A stretch of DNA of 64,000 bases, taken from contig CAJTOO010000001.1 in the NCBI GenBank assembly GCA_910577735.1, positions 3,782 through 67,781 on the forward strand, read 5' to 3'. The position numbers and the translations under genes were made by a program. This stretch comes from an uncultured Lachnospiraceae bacterium. GTDB lineage: Bacteria > Bacillota > Clostridia > Lachnospirales > Lachnospiraceae. The notes below the pieces were generated by a model. It searched no databases. It was not told the origin of the DNA and saw only the letters and a list, made by a program, of their open reading frames with translations. Positions 1-8,193 of the stretch are shown piece after piece (within the stretch, counting starts at the first letter, position 1; each line of letters begins with the position of its first letter).

Positions 1-1
1 G

Positions 2-184
2 AAGAATGAGTATGTGGCTACGGTAACAGAAGCAGAATACCAGACCATGCAGACCCACAGCTTTCTTGATAAAGTCTACGGCGGGAATGTAAAAAACTTA
101 GTGTCAACCTTATTGCGGCAGGATATTCTTTCGGCAGACGAATTGAAAGAGATTGAAACATTTTGGAGAAAAGAAAATGAATGA
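2..184 (+). CDS. blaI: BlaI/MecI-family repressor, C-terminal fragment
   Basis: The frame is open from base 2 to a TGA at 182-184 and encodes about 60 residues ending in ...ETFWRKENE. The 5' part lies outside the window. The piece matches the helical dimerisation tail of BlaI/MecI repressors (NLVSTLLRQDILSADELKEI type sequence). These bind DNA as dimers and are inactivated by the cognate BlaR1/MecR1 protease. The stop overlaps the start of the next gene (ATG at 177), so the two are translationally coupled, the usual blaI-blaR1 arrangement. Identification rests on the short fragment plus the M56 peptidase partner. Confidence 0.8.
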   Translation, partial: KNEYVATVTEAEYQTMQTHSFLDKVYGGNVKNLVSTLLRQDILSADELKEIETFWRKENE

Positions 185-2174
185 ATTTGTGAAAATCTTA
201 TTGTCGCTGTCTGTTTCCGGCGCACTGTTACTGCTTCTCATTTTGGGATTGAAGCCGCTGTATAAAAACAAATTCAGCAAGCGTTGGCAGTATTATATCT
301 GGATAGTTGTTGCTTTGCGTTTTCTGCTTCCCTTTACTCCCGACACTACGATTATTGGAAGTCTGTTTGAAAAATTCGACACAGCAGTAATAACAAATGA
401 AATCCCTGCAAGCCCCAATGTACCCGTTCCCGCAGATACGGGTAACAGCAAGGCAGAACCGATACAGACAAACCGGGAAATAGCCACCGCTGCCATGCGC
501 GAGCCGGTTGACAAATATGTCTGCCTGTTTTTTATCTGGTCAGCATTAGCGTTGGTTCTATTTGTCCGCAAAGTAACGGTTTATCAAGGCTTTATCCAAT
601 ACATCAAAGCAGGAAATAAAGAAGTATCAGATATAAAAATCTTGAATCTGCTATCTGATTGTGAAGAAAAACTGAAAATTAAGACAAGGGTAGAATTATC
701 CTGTAATCCGCTGATTGCTTCCCCTATGCTGATTGGTTTCTTTCGACCAAGAATCATTTTGCCTGCCCACGAATGGGAAGATAAAGAGCTGTCTTATATC
801 TTTGTGCATGAGCTGATTCACTACAAGCAGAGGGATATGTTTTATAAATGGCTGATACAGGTTGTTGTGTGCGTCCATTGGTTCAATCCTTTTGTATATC
901 TGCTGGAAAAGGAAGTGAATAAATCTTGTGAATTGTCATGTGATGAAAAAGTCATATCTGTACTTGACGATACCGCAAGACGTGAGTATGGAGATATACT
1001 AATTTCCTTTTTGAAGTCGAACAATCTCTACAAAAGTTCTTTAGCTTCCGTCACTTTGACTGAGGGAGCAGAACAGTTAAAAGAAAGGTTAGGTGCAATT
1101 ATGAAATTTAGGAAAAAATCAAAAGTGATAATTGCCATTACTGCTATTTTCACGGTTGCCGTTTGTATCTGCTTTTTTGTAGCTGGTGCATACGCCGCCC
1201 CTTCTACTGCCAATGAAAAGAACTCATTCATGGAAGCTGCCGCAGACATTTTCGGAAACGATGAAGAAAAAAAACAATTTACTGAAATTATTTCAGCTTC
1301 TGGTGAGATGATTGGTATCATTGACAATAATAAAGAAATAGAAAGACTCGTAAAACAACTGGATATTGAATCTTGGAATGATATGGAACAGCTGCCCGAA
1401 GATATAGACTTGGTATATAGTTATATATCATATGAGGTAATTGATGAACCTATATTTTTACCGGATGGAATACCGTTAGTTCATATGAGTACCTTAGAAT
1501 TATATATTTCCGATAAAGGTGAATATATTATACGAGATTATGATCAAGAAATAGAAACAATAGCCAGAATATCAGAAAAGGCGGGACGGTTTCTTAATAC
1601 GCCGGAAGACTTAGACCTAAATAAGCATATAACAGCGAAGGACATACTGGATGAGTGGGGACTTGATTTTTATGTGCCAAATAATGATATTGAAAAAACA
1701 GATGATATAGAGGCTGCCCGATATTATGAAGGAGACACATCATTTATAGAGAATGCCCGATATTATATAGGAAAAACATCATTTACAGAAAAGGAACTGC
1801 GCAAGACTTCTAAAGAGCAGAAGATACAGTTTTACGGAGCAGACCAAAATACGTTGCTGAATGAAATAGACGATATTTCTGAAATAGCGCAATATCTAAA
1901 CGGGTTGGCTCTGGATCAGTGGGAATATGCAGATAATGCACCAAATCCCGAAGAAGTTGAATGTCAAATTGTTAGATTTATGTTATCAAGGGATAATAAA
2001 AAAGAGTTAAAAGAAATGTGTACAGAGATACTTTATAAAAGCAATGGTAATTATTATATCGAGGAAATAATCCCGGGTGAATATAGTGATCGGGGAGATT
2101 CTATAACACATTATCAAGTGTCAGAGGAGATAGCAAAATATATTTTATCATATATAGGAATTGCATCAAATTGA
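177..2174 (+). CDS. BlaR1-like M56 membrane metallopeptidase with a non-penicillin-binding sensor domain
   Basis: I chose the ATG at 177 (665 aa) because GGAGAA lies 6 bp upstream; the upstream in-frame ATG at 153 has no such site. Three N-terminal membrane segments (about residues 5-25, 38-55, 118-135) precede the M56 zinc-peptidase domain with HELIH near residue 210 and a downstream SCELSCDEK segment. A fourth membrane helix lies near 318-341, followed by a ~320-residue extracytoplasmic region. In classical BlaR1 that region is a class-D beta-lactamase-like sensor with SxxK/KTG motifs. I see none here, and the region contains a duplicated stretch (ARYYEGDTSFIE / ARYYIGKTSFTE). The ligand is therefore unknown. 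The protein probably cleaves the coupled BlaI repressor on signal. Confidence 0.85.
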   Translation: MNEFVKILLSLSVSGALLLLLILGLKPLYKNKFSKRWQYYIWIVVALRFLLPFTPDTTIIGSLFEKFDTAVITNEIPASPNVPVPADTGNSKAEPIQTNREIATAAMREPVDKYVCLFFIWSALALVLFVRKVTVYQGFIQYIKAGNKEVSDIKILNLLSDCEEKLKIKTRVELSCNPLIASPMLIGFFRPRIILPAHEWEDKELSYIFVHELIHYKQRDMFYKWLIQVVVCVHWFNPFVYLLEKEVNKSCELSCDEKVISVLDDTARREYGDILISFLKSNNLYKSSLASVTLTEGAEQLKERLGAIMKFRKKSKVIIAITAIFTVAVCICFFVAGAYAAPSTANEKNSFMEAAADIFGNDEEKKQFTEIISASGEMIGIIDNNKEIERLVKQLDIESWNDMEQLPEDIDLVYSYISYEVIDEPIFLPDGIPLVHMSTLELYISDKGEYIIRDYDQEIETIARISEKAGRFLNTPEDLDLNKHITAKDILDEWGLDFYVPNNDIEKTDDIEAARYYEGDTSFIENARYYIGKTSFTEKELRKTSKEQKIQFYGADQNTLLNEIDDISEIAQYLNGLALDQWEYADNAPNPEEVECQIVRFMLSRDNKKELKEMCTEILYKSNGNYYIEEIIPGEYSDRGDSITHYQVSEEIAKYILSYIGIASN

Positions 2175-2280
2175 AGCAATAGTTTGTGCATTTCTATTTT
2201 TCCAGTGATAGTCAAGGGGCGTTTAGAATACTGTCGCCCCTCTGCATTATAAATGCAACCGTTTCTGTCATAGTAATCTC

Positions 2281-2400
2281 CCTTCCCAAACGTCATAAAT
2301 CTGCCATGGCATTCTTCCTTCCGAAGTGTCGTAAATCCGCCATAGCATTCTCCTTTCCAAGGCATCCAGAATCCGCTTGTAAACAATCCTCCGCAAAGCC
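2281..2400. repeat. Three degenerate 36-bp tandem units
   Basis: Within the gene-free stretch 2175-2500, related units recur with an exact 36-bp period: CCATGGCATTC at 2304/5, CCATAGCATTC at 2340/1, and AATCCGC at 2334 and 2370. Only about three units are present. A - strand open frame through them would give a Gly/Cys-rich repeat peptide, but it has no convincing start or ribosome site, so I do not call a gene. Confidence 0.5.
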
Positions 2401-2420
2401 GCCTCTGAATCCTATCATAG

Positions 2421-2450
2421 AAAAAACCTGTTACCAGACAAGTAACAGGC
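2421..2450 (-). terminator. Rho-independent terminator after the broken RpiR gene
   Basis: A perfect 8-bp stem (CCTGTTAC at 2427-2434, GTAACAGG at 2442-2449) has a 7-nt loop. Read on the - strand it is followed by six T residues (2421-2426). It sits 50 bp downstream of the RpiR remnant. Confidence 0.8.
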
Positions 2451-2500
2451 TGTTTCTTTATATTCTTCGCTAATGTAGATATTCTTCCAGTGAAAGGATT

Positions 2501-2820
2501 CTATCGGATACAATGCATCTTCCAGCCCTCTGCAAAATGACCAAGGTTAGAAAAATATCTTGCCTCATATTTGGCCAACGTCCCGGAAGAACCCATACCG
2601 ATAAAAATGATCAGGTCTGCTTTCCTGATTTCTTCAATTGCAAACAGAAGTTTCTCCTCAAAGGCATTACAGAAACGCAGGATTGTGGAAGTGAAAATCT
2701 GCATTTCCTTCGCCGGTTCCCGTATAGTCATATACTGGACTTTCTCAACTTAGACAGGATATACTTGTAAATATGAATATCCGTCTCGTTATATTTCTGT
2801 ATTTCATCGTATGAGAACAT
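2501..2820 (-). pseudogene. MurR/RpiR-family regulator, frameshifted and internally deleted
   Basis: Translation from the ATG at 2820 (AAGGA 8 bp upstream) gives MFSYDEIQKYNETDIHIYKY..., the typical N-terminus of an RpiR regulator, but ends at a stop after KLRKSSI. A one-base shift restores EKVQYMTIREPAKEM...TSTILRFCNAF, the rest of the HTH domain. This then jumps directly to EEKLLFAIEEIRKADLIIFIGMGSSGTLAKYEARYFSN, the start of the SIS sugar-phosphate domain. The linker between the domains and nearly all of the SIS domain are missing (family members are about 280 aa). The gene is therefore dead or at most a short peptide. It lies downstream of the fructosidase, so it was probably a sugar-responsive regulator of that region. 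Confidence 0.85.
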
Positions 2821-2904
2821 GTTTTATATCCTTCCAAATCGCAGCCTAAGCCGATTATATACCGATTCAGAATCGTTTACAACCATTCCCACGCTCTTTA
2901 TCCG

Positions 2905-3099
2905 CTACCCTTTAATACCGGTAGAAGCGATTCCTTCCACATAGTACTTCTGCAGGAATATAAACATAATCAGCATGGGAATCGCCGAAACTGTCAGGGA
3001 TGCCATAATCGGCCCGCACCCAACGCACAGACAGGAAATCATCATCGCTGTAAGTGTAACTGTGACTGCTCTCTTTTTCACTTTAACCGCCCCTTTCAT
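2905..3099 (-). pseudogene. Deletion scar: sugar-ABC binding-protein signal peptide fused to permease C-terminus
   Basis: The 64-residue frame starts like a lipoprotein signal peptide (VKKRAVTVTLTAMMIS then a CLCVGCG lipobox region). It continues in frame into PIMASLTVSAIPMLIMFIFL and ends in KYYVEGIASTGIKG. The second half is the conserved last ~35 residues of MalG/MsmG-type sugar ABC permeases; the first half is the start of a sugar-binding lipoprotein. One deletion from the start of the binding-protein gene to the end of the second permease gene would create exactly this. It lies 63 bp downstream of the GH32 gene, so the lost transporter probably imported fructosides for that enzyme. Confidence 0.8.
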
Positions 3100-3162
3100 G
3101 TTAACCTCTATGATTCTGTTTCGTAGAATCTCAAATCATCACACTATATTATTTTTTCGCGT

Positions 3163-4821
3163 TTATCTCCATATGGATTTCATAAGCGCTAATTCTGCCC
3201 GGACAACATTCCCCGCTTTCATGGCACACAGTTCAAAACACCCTTCTGCGGAAGTATTGTAGAACAGCTTAGTGCCAACTGCTTCTCCCTCATTGACATA
3301 AACCTCGACTACACGCCGGTCCATATAGATTTCCAGATCTTTAACTTCTTCCACATCCGCCCGAAAGACAATCCCTTCACTTTTAACGCCCTTTGTCTCA
3401 ATCCGCAGGCCCTCTGCATCATGAATCAGGGAGATCGACCTGTCATCATCCTGTCCCAGCAGGATTGTAAAAAGGGTGTTTGCTGCAAACCTTATCTTTG
3501 CCCGGTAAGCATTGCCTTGTATTGTCTGCAAAGCAAAGTTCTCTCCGCTTCCCTGATACAGGATTTCACCCTTGAGCGATGCTATTTCTGCTATCGGCGT
3601 CATGTATAACCTGCCATTCCTGATACGAAGCTGCCTGGGAATCGTCATACTGCCATAAGCGCCGCCCGGATATTCTACATGCTCGCCGTAAAAATCAGAA
3701 ATCCACCCAATACTGATCCGCCTGCCCTGGTGCTCAAAGCTCTGCATGGCATAACAATTGCTTCCGAAATCAAACCAGCCTTCTCCCGTTATCTCCAGTT
3801 TTCGATCCTGCCAGTTCCCGATATAGTATCTGCTCATCTGGTATCTGCCGCAATCGTCATGATGTTCCATAAAAGCGCCCATTGCCAGACACCTGCCGTC
3901 CAGTTCCATCAAATCCGGACATTCAAAACAGCGGATCTGGTTCTTCTCTTCCGTAAGCAATGGCTGTACATATTCCCAGTGTTCTCTGTCCTTTGACTCA
4001 TACAGAAGAATAGCGCCCCTGCCCTTCATGGAACTTCCCAGAACCATATACCAGAGAGCTCCGATTTTCAGCACTTTTGGATCACGGAAATCAAAAGATG
4101 CCCCCTCCGGCGGATTTTCAATCACACACTTTTCCTGTGTAAAATGAATCATGTCACGGCTTCTCATCATCCATTGCTGTTCCACGGTATCTGCACAATC
4201 CTGTAAAGGTCCCTGATGCCTTGTCAGATAAAAGACCACCTCATCTTCATCTGCCACCGCACACCCCGAAAAAGCGCCGCCCTTAATCGTCTCCGGATCG
4301 GCCAGAATCTCTTTCTGCGGTTCCAGCACAATGGGAAGATGCGTCCAACGAATCAAGTCTTTACTGACCGCGTGTCCCCAGTACATATTAGACCACTCCT
4401 GCCCATGGGGATTGAACTGGTAAAACATATGATAGTACCCCTGAAACCAACATAGGCCATTAGGATCGTTCATCCAGTTTTTCCAGGGAGCAAAGTGATA
4501 CGTTTCCCGCGCCGGACGGTCATACCATGCCGCCAGATCCTGTAATATAAATCCGCTCTCTTTTCCTGTTCTTTCCAGGTAACGCACACCCGTTTCCAAT
4601 ATGTTTTCATTTCCGCTCAGATAACAGAGCGACACTTCACAATCGTCACACACAATCTCATATTCGGTATCCGGCTTCAGTGAGAATTTCAGCCATGCAT
4701 AATAGGCGCCACCCGCTGCCTGTTCTAAGGTTTCCTGTGTTTTTGAAAGGACTCTGACCCGTCCTCCAGCCGCTGTCTGTTTTGCAAAAATTTCCAGACA
4801 TGTATATTGTCCTGTATTCAT
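3163..4821 (-). CDS. GH32 beta-fructofuranosidase (sucrose/fructan hydrolase)
   Basis: A 552-aa GH32 enzyme that hydrolyses terminal beta-fructosyl bonds in sucrose, sucrose-phosphate or fructo-oligosaccharides. The three catalytic motifs are present: WMNDPNG with the nucleophile Asp near residue 119, FRDP near 245 (transition-state stabiliser) and FECPDL near 299 (acid/base Glu). A C-terminal beta-sandwich follows. An unusual ~105-residue N-terminal extension precedes the five-blade propeller, so the protein is longer than typical ScrB/SacA (~480-500 aa). It has no signal peptide, so it acts in the cytoplasm. It is flanked downstream by the ABC-transporter scar and upstream by a LacI regulator and two likely operators. 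Confidence 0.92.
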   Translation of the reverse strand: MNTGQYTCLEIFAKQTAAGGRVRVLSKTQETLEQAAGGAYYAWLKFSLKPDTEYEIVCDDCEVSLCYLSGNENILETGVRYLERTGKESGFILQDLAAWYDRPARETYHFAPWKNWMNDPNGLCWFQGYYHMFYQFNPHGQEWSNMYWGHAVSKDLIRWTHLPIVLEPQKEILADPETIKGGAFSGCAVADEDEVVFYLTRHQGPLQDCADTVEQQWMMRSRDMIHFTQEKCVIENPPEGASFDFRDPKVLKIGALWYMVLGSSMKGRGAILLYESKDREHWEYVQPLLTEEKNQIRCFECPDLMELDGRCLAMGAFMEHHDDCGRYQMSRYYIGNWQDRKLEITGEGWFDFGSNCYAMQSFEHQGRRISIGWISDFYGEHVEYPGGAYGSMTIPRQLRIRNGRLYMTPIAEIASLKGEILYQGSGENFALQTIQGNAYRAKIRFAANTLFTILLGQDDDRSISLIHDAEGLRIETKGVKSEGIVFRADVEEVKDLEIYMDRRVVEVYVNEGEAVGTKLFYNTSAEGCFELCAMKAGNVVRAELALMKSIWR

Positions 4822-4980
4822 CTACTTCCTCCTTTATTCCTTTTGACTTTTATTATTCCTCTGATCACCTACTCAATATGTTTCTATTTATACACTGCAG
4901 GTACCGGTGCAAAACTTTATTTCTACTTTTCTTTGTAAACTTACTATATCTGTTTTATCTGTCTGCCCTGTCTATTTATG

Positions 4981-4998
4981 TATAGAACCGTTTCTATT
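4981..4998. promoter_or_regulatory. LacI-type operator upstream of GH32 (proximal)
   Basis: ATAGAACCGTTTCTAT (4982-4997) is an inverted repeat with six-base arms ATAGAA/TTCTAT around CCGT, the CG-centred form bound by LacI-family repressors. It lies about 160 bp upstream of the GH32 start. A second, similar site lies at 5060-5077, which supports a regulatory role. Confidence 0.6.
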
Positions 4999-5059
4999 TT
5001 ATTCTTGCTTATTTATTGATTTCTATTTCTATTTTTACTTATTTATAGAATGTATTTGT

Positions 5060-5077
5060 TATGGAACCCGTTCCATA
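5060..5077. promoter_or_regulatory. LacI-type operator upstream of GH32 (distal)
   Basis: TATGGAACCCGTTCCATA is an inverted repeat with arms TATGGAAC/GTTCCATA around CC. It shares the GAAC-CGTT core with the 4982-4997 site, 79 bp away centre to centre. The rest of the 4822-5149 stretch is AT-rich and holds no gene that I can support. Confidence 0.6.
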
Positions 5078-5149
5078 TAATTTATAGATTGATTATATTT
5101 CTACACAGAATATTTGTCAACTATGAATTTGCGTTTTTTACTCTATACA

Positions 5150-5196
5150 CAAAAAAGCAGGGGTTGTTTTTGTACATCTTGCGCAATCCCTGCTCT
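5150..5196 (-). terminator. Rho-independent terminator of the lacI-family gene
   Basis: AGCAGGGGTTG (5156-5166) pairs with CAATCCCTGCT (5184-5194) with one mismatch. On the - strand the stem is followed by TTTTTTG. It isolates the LacI gene and upstream GH13 genes from the GH32 gene. Confidence 0.75.
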
Positions 5197-5260
5197 TTAC
5201 TTTATTCTGATACTGATACCAGCTTAATATTCCATTTGCTTCAAATAGCAAGCGGCCTTT

Positions 5261-6262
5261 TCAGATTTCCTGCTTAGCTTGTCCTGCTTTCGTCGTTCCC
5301 CCATAACAGACATCCACACTCAGAATCTGTCTGTGAAGAATGCTGCGTCTCTGTTCGATCTGATCTAACAGCGTATTCACCGACACTTCCGCCAGAAGAC
5401 CCACATTCTGCCTGATCGCCGTCAGCTGCGGAGACACCATCTGCGTCACGCTGGTGGCGTCAAATCCCACCAGACTGATGTCTTCCGGAACGTTCATCCC
5501 TCTCTGCCTGGCCATGTTCATGCAGGCCACCGCTCCTAAATCCCCCGAAAAGATTCCGTCAATCTGCGGATGCTTCTCCATAATCTTCAATGCCGTCTTA
5601 TAAAAAGCCCCCCAGTCAAAGACATTCCAGTCCATTGTCTCCGTCAGCACTTCTACACCTTGTTCTTCCAGCGTCTTCTGAAATTCCAGATGCCTTTCGT
5701 TAGCCAGAATATGCGGCGACACCCCGCAAATCTGCAGGACATGCTTACGCCCATCCCGAATCATCAGATCCGCCGCCATCCTTCCGCCCATCATATGGTC
5801 GCTTCCCACAATAGGTATCTCCGGCCCAAAGTCCCGGTCTATGGACACAATCGGTTTTTCATGCCTTACATATTCTTCTCCATCCAGACAATGCGAACCG
5901 GTAATGATGCCATCCACGATATTGCGTTCCAGCATATCAAGATATTCCCGCTCCCTGTCACTGACTCCCACTGCATTACAGACCATGGTCTTATACCCCT
6001 GTCTGTAGAGCTGCATCTCAATATTTTTTACCAGACAGGAGAAAAAGGGGTGATCTAAGTCCGGCACAATGACCCCCACTATCCCGCTTCTATTACGGAA
6101 AAGATTGCGCGCCAGTTCGTTTGGCGTATACTTTAATTTCTCTACTGCCTTATCTATTTTCTTTCTCGTAGCCGGGGAAACATATCCTGTATTATTAATC
6201 GCCCTGGATACTGTTCCAACCCCAACGCCCGCTTCTTTGGCCACGTCCTTAATACTTGCCAT
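5261..6262 (-). CDS. LacI-family sugar-responsive transcriptional repressor
   Basis: 333 aa. The N-terminal helix-turn-helix and hinge (MASIKDVAKEAGVGVGTVSRAINN...YTPNELARNL, residues 1-55) are textbook LacI family, followed by a periplasmic-binding-protein-like effector domain (VIVPDLDHPFFS, then SLVGFDATSVTQMVSPQLTAI near the C-terminus). It lies 108 bp downstream of a GH13 alpha-glucosidase and upstream of the GH32 gene. It is the best local candidate to bind the operators at 4981-5077 and perhaps 10025-10040. The effector is probably a sucrose- or maltoside-type sugar, by context only. RBS and start are normal. Confidence 0.92.
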   Translation of the reverse strand: MASIKDVAKEAGVGVGTVSRAINNTGYVSPATRKKIDKAVEKLKYTPNELARNLFRNRSGIVGVIVPDLDHPFFSCLVKNIEMQLYRQGYKTMVCNAVGVSDREREYLDMLERNIVDGIITGSHCLDGEEYVRHEKPIVSIDRDFGPEIPIVGSDHMMGGRMAADLMIRDGRKHVLQICGVSPHILANERHLEFQKTLEEQGVEVLTETMDWNVFDWGAFYKTALKIMEKHPQIDGIFSGDLGAVACMNMARQRGMNVPEDISLVGFDATSVTQMVSPQLTAIRQNVGLLAEVSVNTLLDQIEQRRSILHRQILSVDVCYGGTTKAGQAKQEI

Positions 6263-6370
6263 GGTTCTTTCTCCCTATTTCTTTCTGCTTGGTCAAATAT
6301 CAAGGTAATGATAGCACAGGCGCTATGGAATCTCAACCACGCTTTTTGCCTAAGATTCTATCCGATATCT

Positions 6371-8074
6371 TCATATATTGCTTTCGCTTGATGGCTGATT
6401 AAAAACTTCCAGCACTACTGCCTGGTATCCTGACATGCAAAGAATCCCGTCTTTTATCTGCAGCTGTTTTACATTATTGAGCACTTCCTTCTTTACCCGG
6501 TCAGTCATCTTAATGTCTGCCGTAGAGGACTGATAATTTGCCGCCACCAGCAGTGTCTGTTCCGCACTCTTTCTGTAGAACACCATCACATTCTCATCAT
6601 CCTGCGGCACCGGGACCAGCTCTCCGTATACGATGGTTTCTTTATATTCCGCACTCTTGCGAAGAGCTGTAAGCTTCTTATAAAAAGCAAGAACGGAATC
6701 CTCATCAGCCTGCTGGGCCTTCACATTAATCTGCCTGTAGTTGGGATTCACCGCAAGCCAGGGAGTTCCGTCAGTAAAGCCTGCATTTTCACTGTCATCC
6801 CACTGCATGGGCGTCCTGGCATTATCCCGGCTGTATCTCCCTACTGCCTCAATGGCCTGTTCAGGTGTAAGACCCGCTTCCAGCGCTGTCTGATACTCAT
6901 GCTGTGTAGAGCAGTCATCCACTTCCTCGATGGAAGTAAAAGTCTTATTCTCCATCCCGATTTCCTGTCCTTCATAGATAAAAGGAAGGCCTCTCACCAT
7001 GAAAGACAGCAGGGCAAGCATTTTCTTACCCTCTATGCAGCACTCTCCCTCCGGCAGATAATGACTTACGCCCCTGGGTTCATCATGATTCTCAATGATG
7101 TTGGAATAGAAGCCAACATCTCCCATCAATTCCTGACTCTGATATACTGCCTGAATATATTCCCCGGCCCGAACCGGCTTTCTCTTATACCAGCCTGCGG
7201 AATCTGCTCCAAGCAAAGCCGTGCCAAAATCAAACATGGATGAGAAATAGCCATTTTCTCCCACAAAATCCAAAATCTCACCCTCATCTGCATCAAACAC
7301 TTCACCCACGGAGAAGGAATCATGAATCTGAAAGGTTCTGTCCCGCAATTCGCTCAGAAACTTCCCTATGCCCTTGGCTTCCTTCAGCATACACTGGACG
7401 GCACAGAGTCCGTCCGCCCGATCCGCCGGGTAATCATGCAGTGCCGTCGGCTTTTTGATATTAATGATGGCATCTATGCGGAAGCCGCCCAGCCCTTTAT
7501 CCAGCCACCAGTTTACCATCTTGTAAACTTCCTCACGGACTTCTTCATTCTCCCAGTTTAAGTCCGGCTGTTTCTTATGAAATACATGCAGATAATATTT
7601 ATCCTCATGTCCCGGCAGTTTATCCCAGGCCGGGCCGCCGAAATAAGAACGCCAGTTAGTGGGAAGTTTATCCTCCCTGCCGGCATCCACTATGTAAAAG
7701 TACTTGCCATACTTTCCCGCAGGATCCTCACAGGCTTTCTGAAACCACTCATGTTCATCGGAGCAGTGGTTCACCACCAGATCCATCAGGATATACATAT
7801 CCCGCCTCTTAGCCTCCGCAATCAGTTCTTCCATGTCCTCCATGGTGCCAAAGCGGGGATCTATATTGTAATAATCAGCGATATCATAACCTTCATCCAC
7901 CAGCGGAGAAGAGTAGATGGGGGAAAGCCAGATAATGTCCACCCCCAAATCCTTCAAATAATCCAGTTTACTGATAATACCCTGCAGATCTCCAATCCCA
8001 TCTCCGTTGGAATCACAGAAGCTCTTGGGATAAATCTGATACGCTACTTTATCATGCCACCATCTTTTCTTCAT
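6371..8074 (-). CDS. GH13 alpha-glucosidase (oligo-1,6-glucosidase / sucrose-cleaving type)
   Basis: I start the gene at the ATG encoding MKKRWWHDKVAYQIYPKSF (8074; 567 aa, AGAGG 9 bp upstream), not the longer frame to 8197, which would overlap the preceding gene and add 41 unrelated residues. It is a cytoplasmic GH13 subfamily 31-like enzyme (MalL/oligo-1,6-glucosidase, dextran glucosidase group). It has DSNGDGIGDL, nucleophile Asp in GGFRIDAI (~200), acid/base Glu in FSVGEV (~256) and ENHDEPR (~329). It probably hydrolyses isomalto-/malto-oligosaccharides or related alpha-glucosides. It forms an operon with the second GH13 gene 119 bp upstream and the LacI gene downstream. Confidence 0.9.
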   Translation of the reverse strand: MKKRWWHDKVAYQIYPKSFCDSNGDGIGDLQGIISKLDYLKDLGVDIIWLSPIYSSPLVDEGYDIADYYNIDPRFGTMEDMEELIAEAKRRDMYILMDLVVNHCSDEHEWFQKACEDPAGKYGKYFYIVDAGREDKLPTNWRSYFGGPAWDKLPGHEDKYYLHVFHKKQPDLNWENEEVREEVYKMVNWWLDKGLGGFRIDAIINIKKPTALHDYPADRADGLCAVQCMLKEAKGIGKFLSELRDRTFQIHDSFSVGEVFDADEGEILDFVGENGYFSSMFDFGTALLGADSAGWYKRKPVRAGEYIQAVYQSQELMGDVGFYSNIIENHDEPRGVSHYLPEGECCIEGKKMLALLSFMVRGLPFIYEGQEIGMENKTFTSIEEVDDCSTQHEYQTALEAGLTPEQAIEAVGRYSRDNARTPMQWDDSENAGFTDGTPWLAVNPNYRQINVKAQQADEDSVLAFYKKLTALRKSAEYKETIVYGELVPVPQDDENVMVFYRKSAEQTLLVAANYQSSTADIKMTDRVKKEVLNNVKQLQIKDGILCMSGYQAVVLEVFNQPSSESNI

Positions 8075-8193
8075 CTGCCTATACCTCTTTTCAGTCTGCA
8101 TTCTATAGTTAACGGCATTGGAAATTTCTCTTTCGGCCCTGCAAAAGCTTGCGTATATGGTTTTGGCCGGAACCGGAAATTTGATTTCTGTCA

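Noticed and set aside
2114..2386. 90-codon - strand frame with Gly/Cys repeats over the 36-bp repeats
   Set aside because: Runs antisense into the blaR1 3' end, no RBS, lies downstream of a terminator pointing into it; kept only as a repeat.
2281..2400. Possible CRISPR-like array
   Set aside because: Only about three degenerate units with no unique spacers and no cas genes.
2905..3099. Genuine 64-aa membrane protein
   Set aside because: Both halves match ends of different sugar-ABC genes, so a deletion fusion explains it better.
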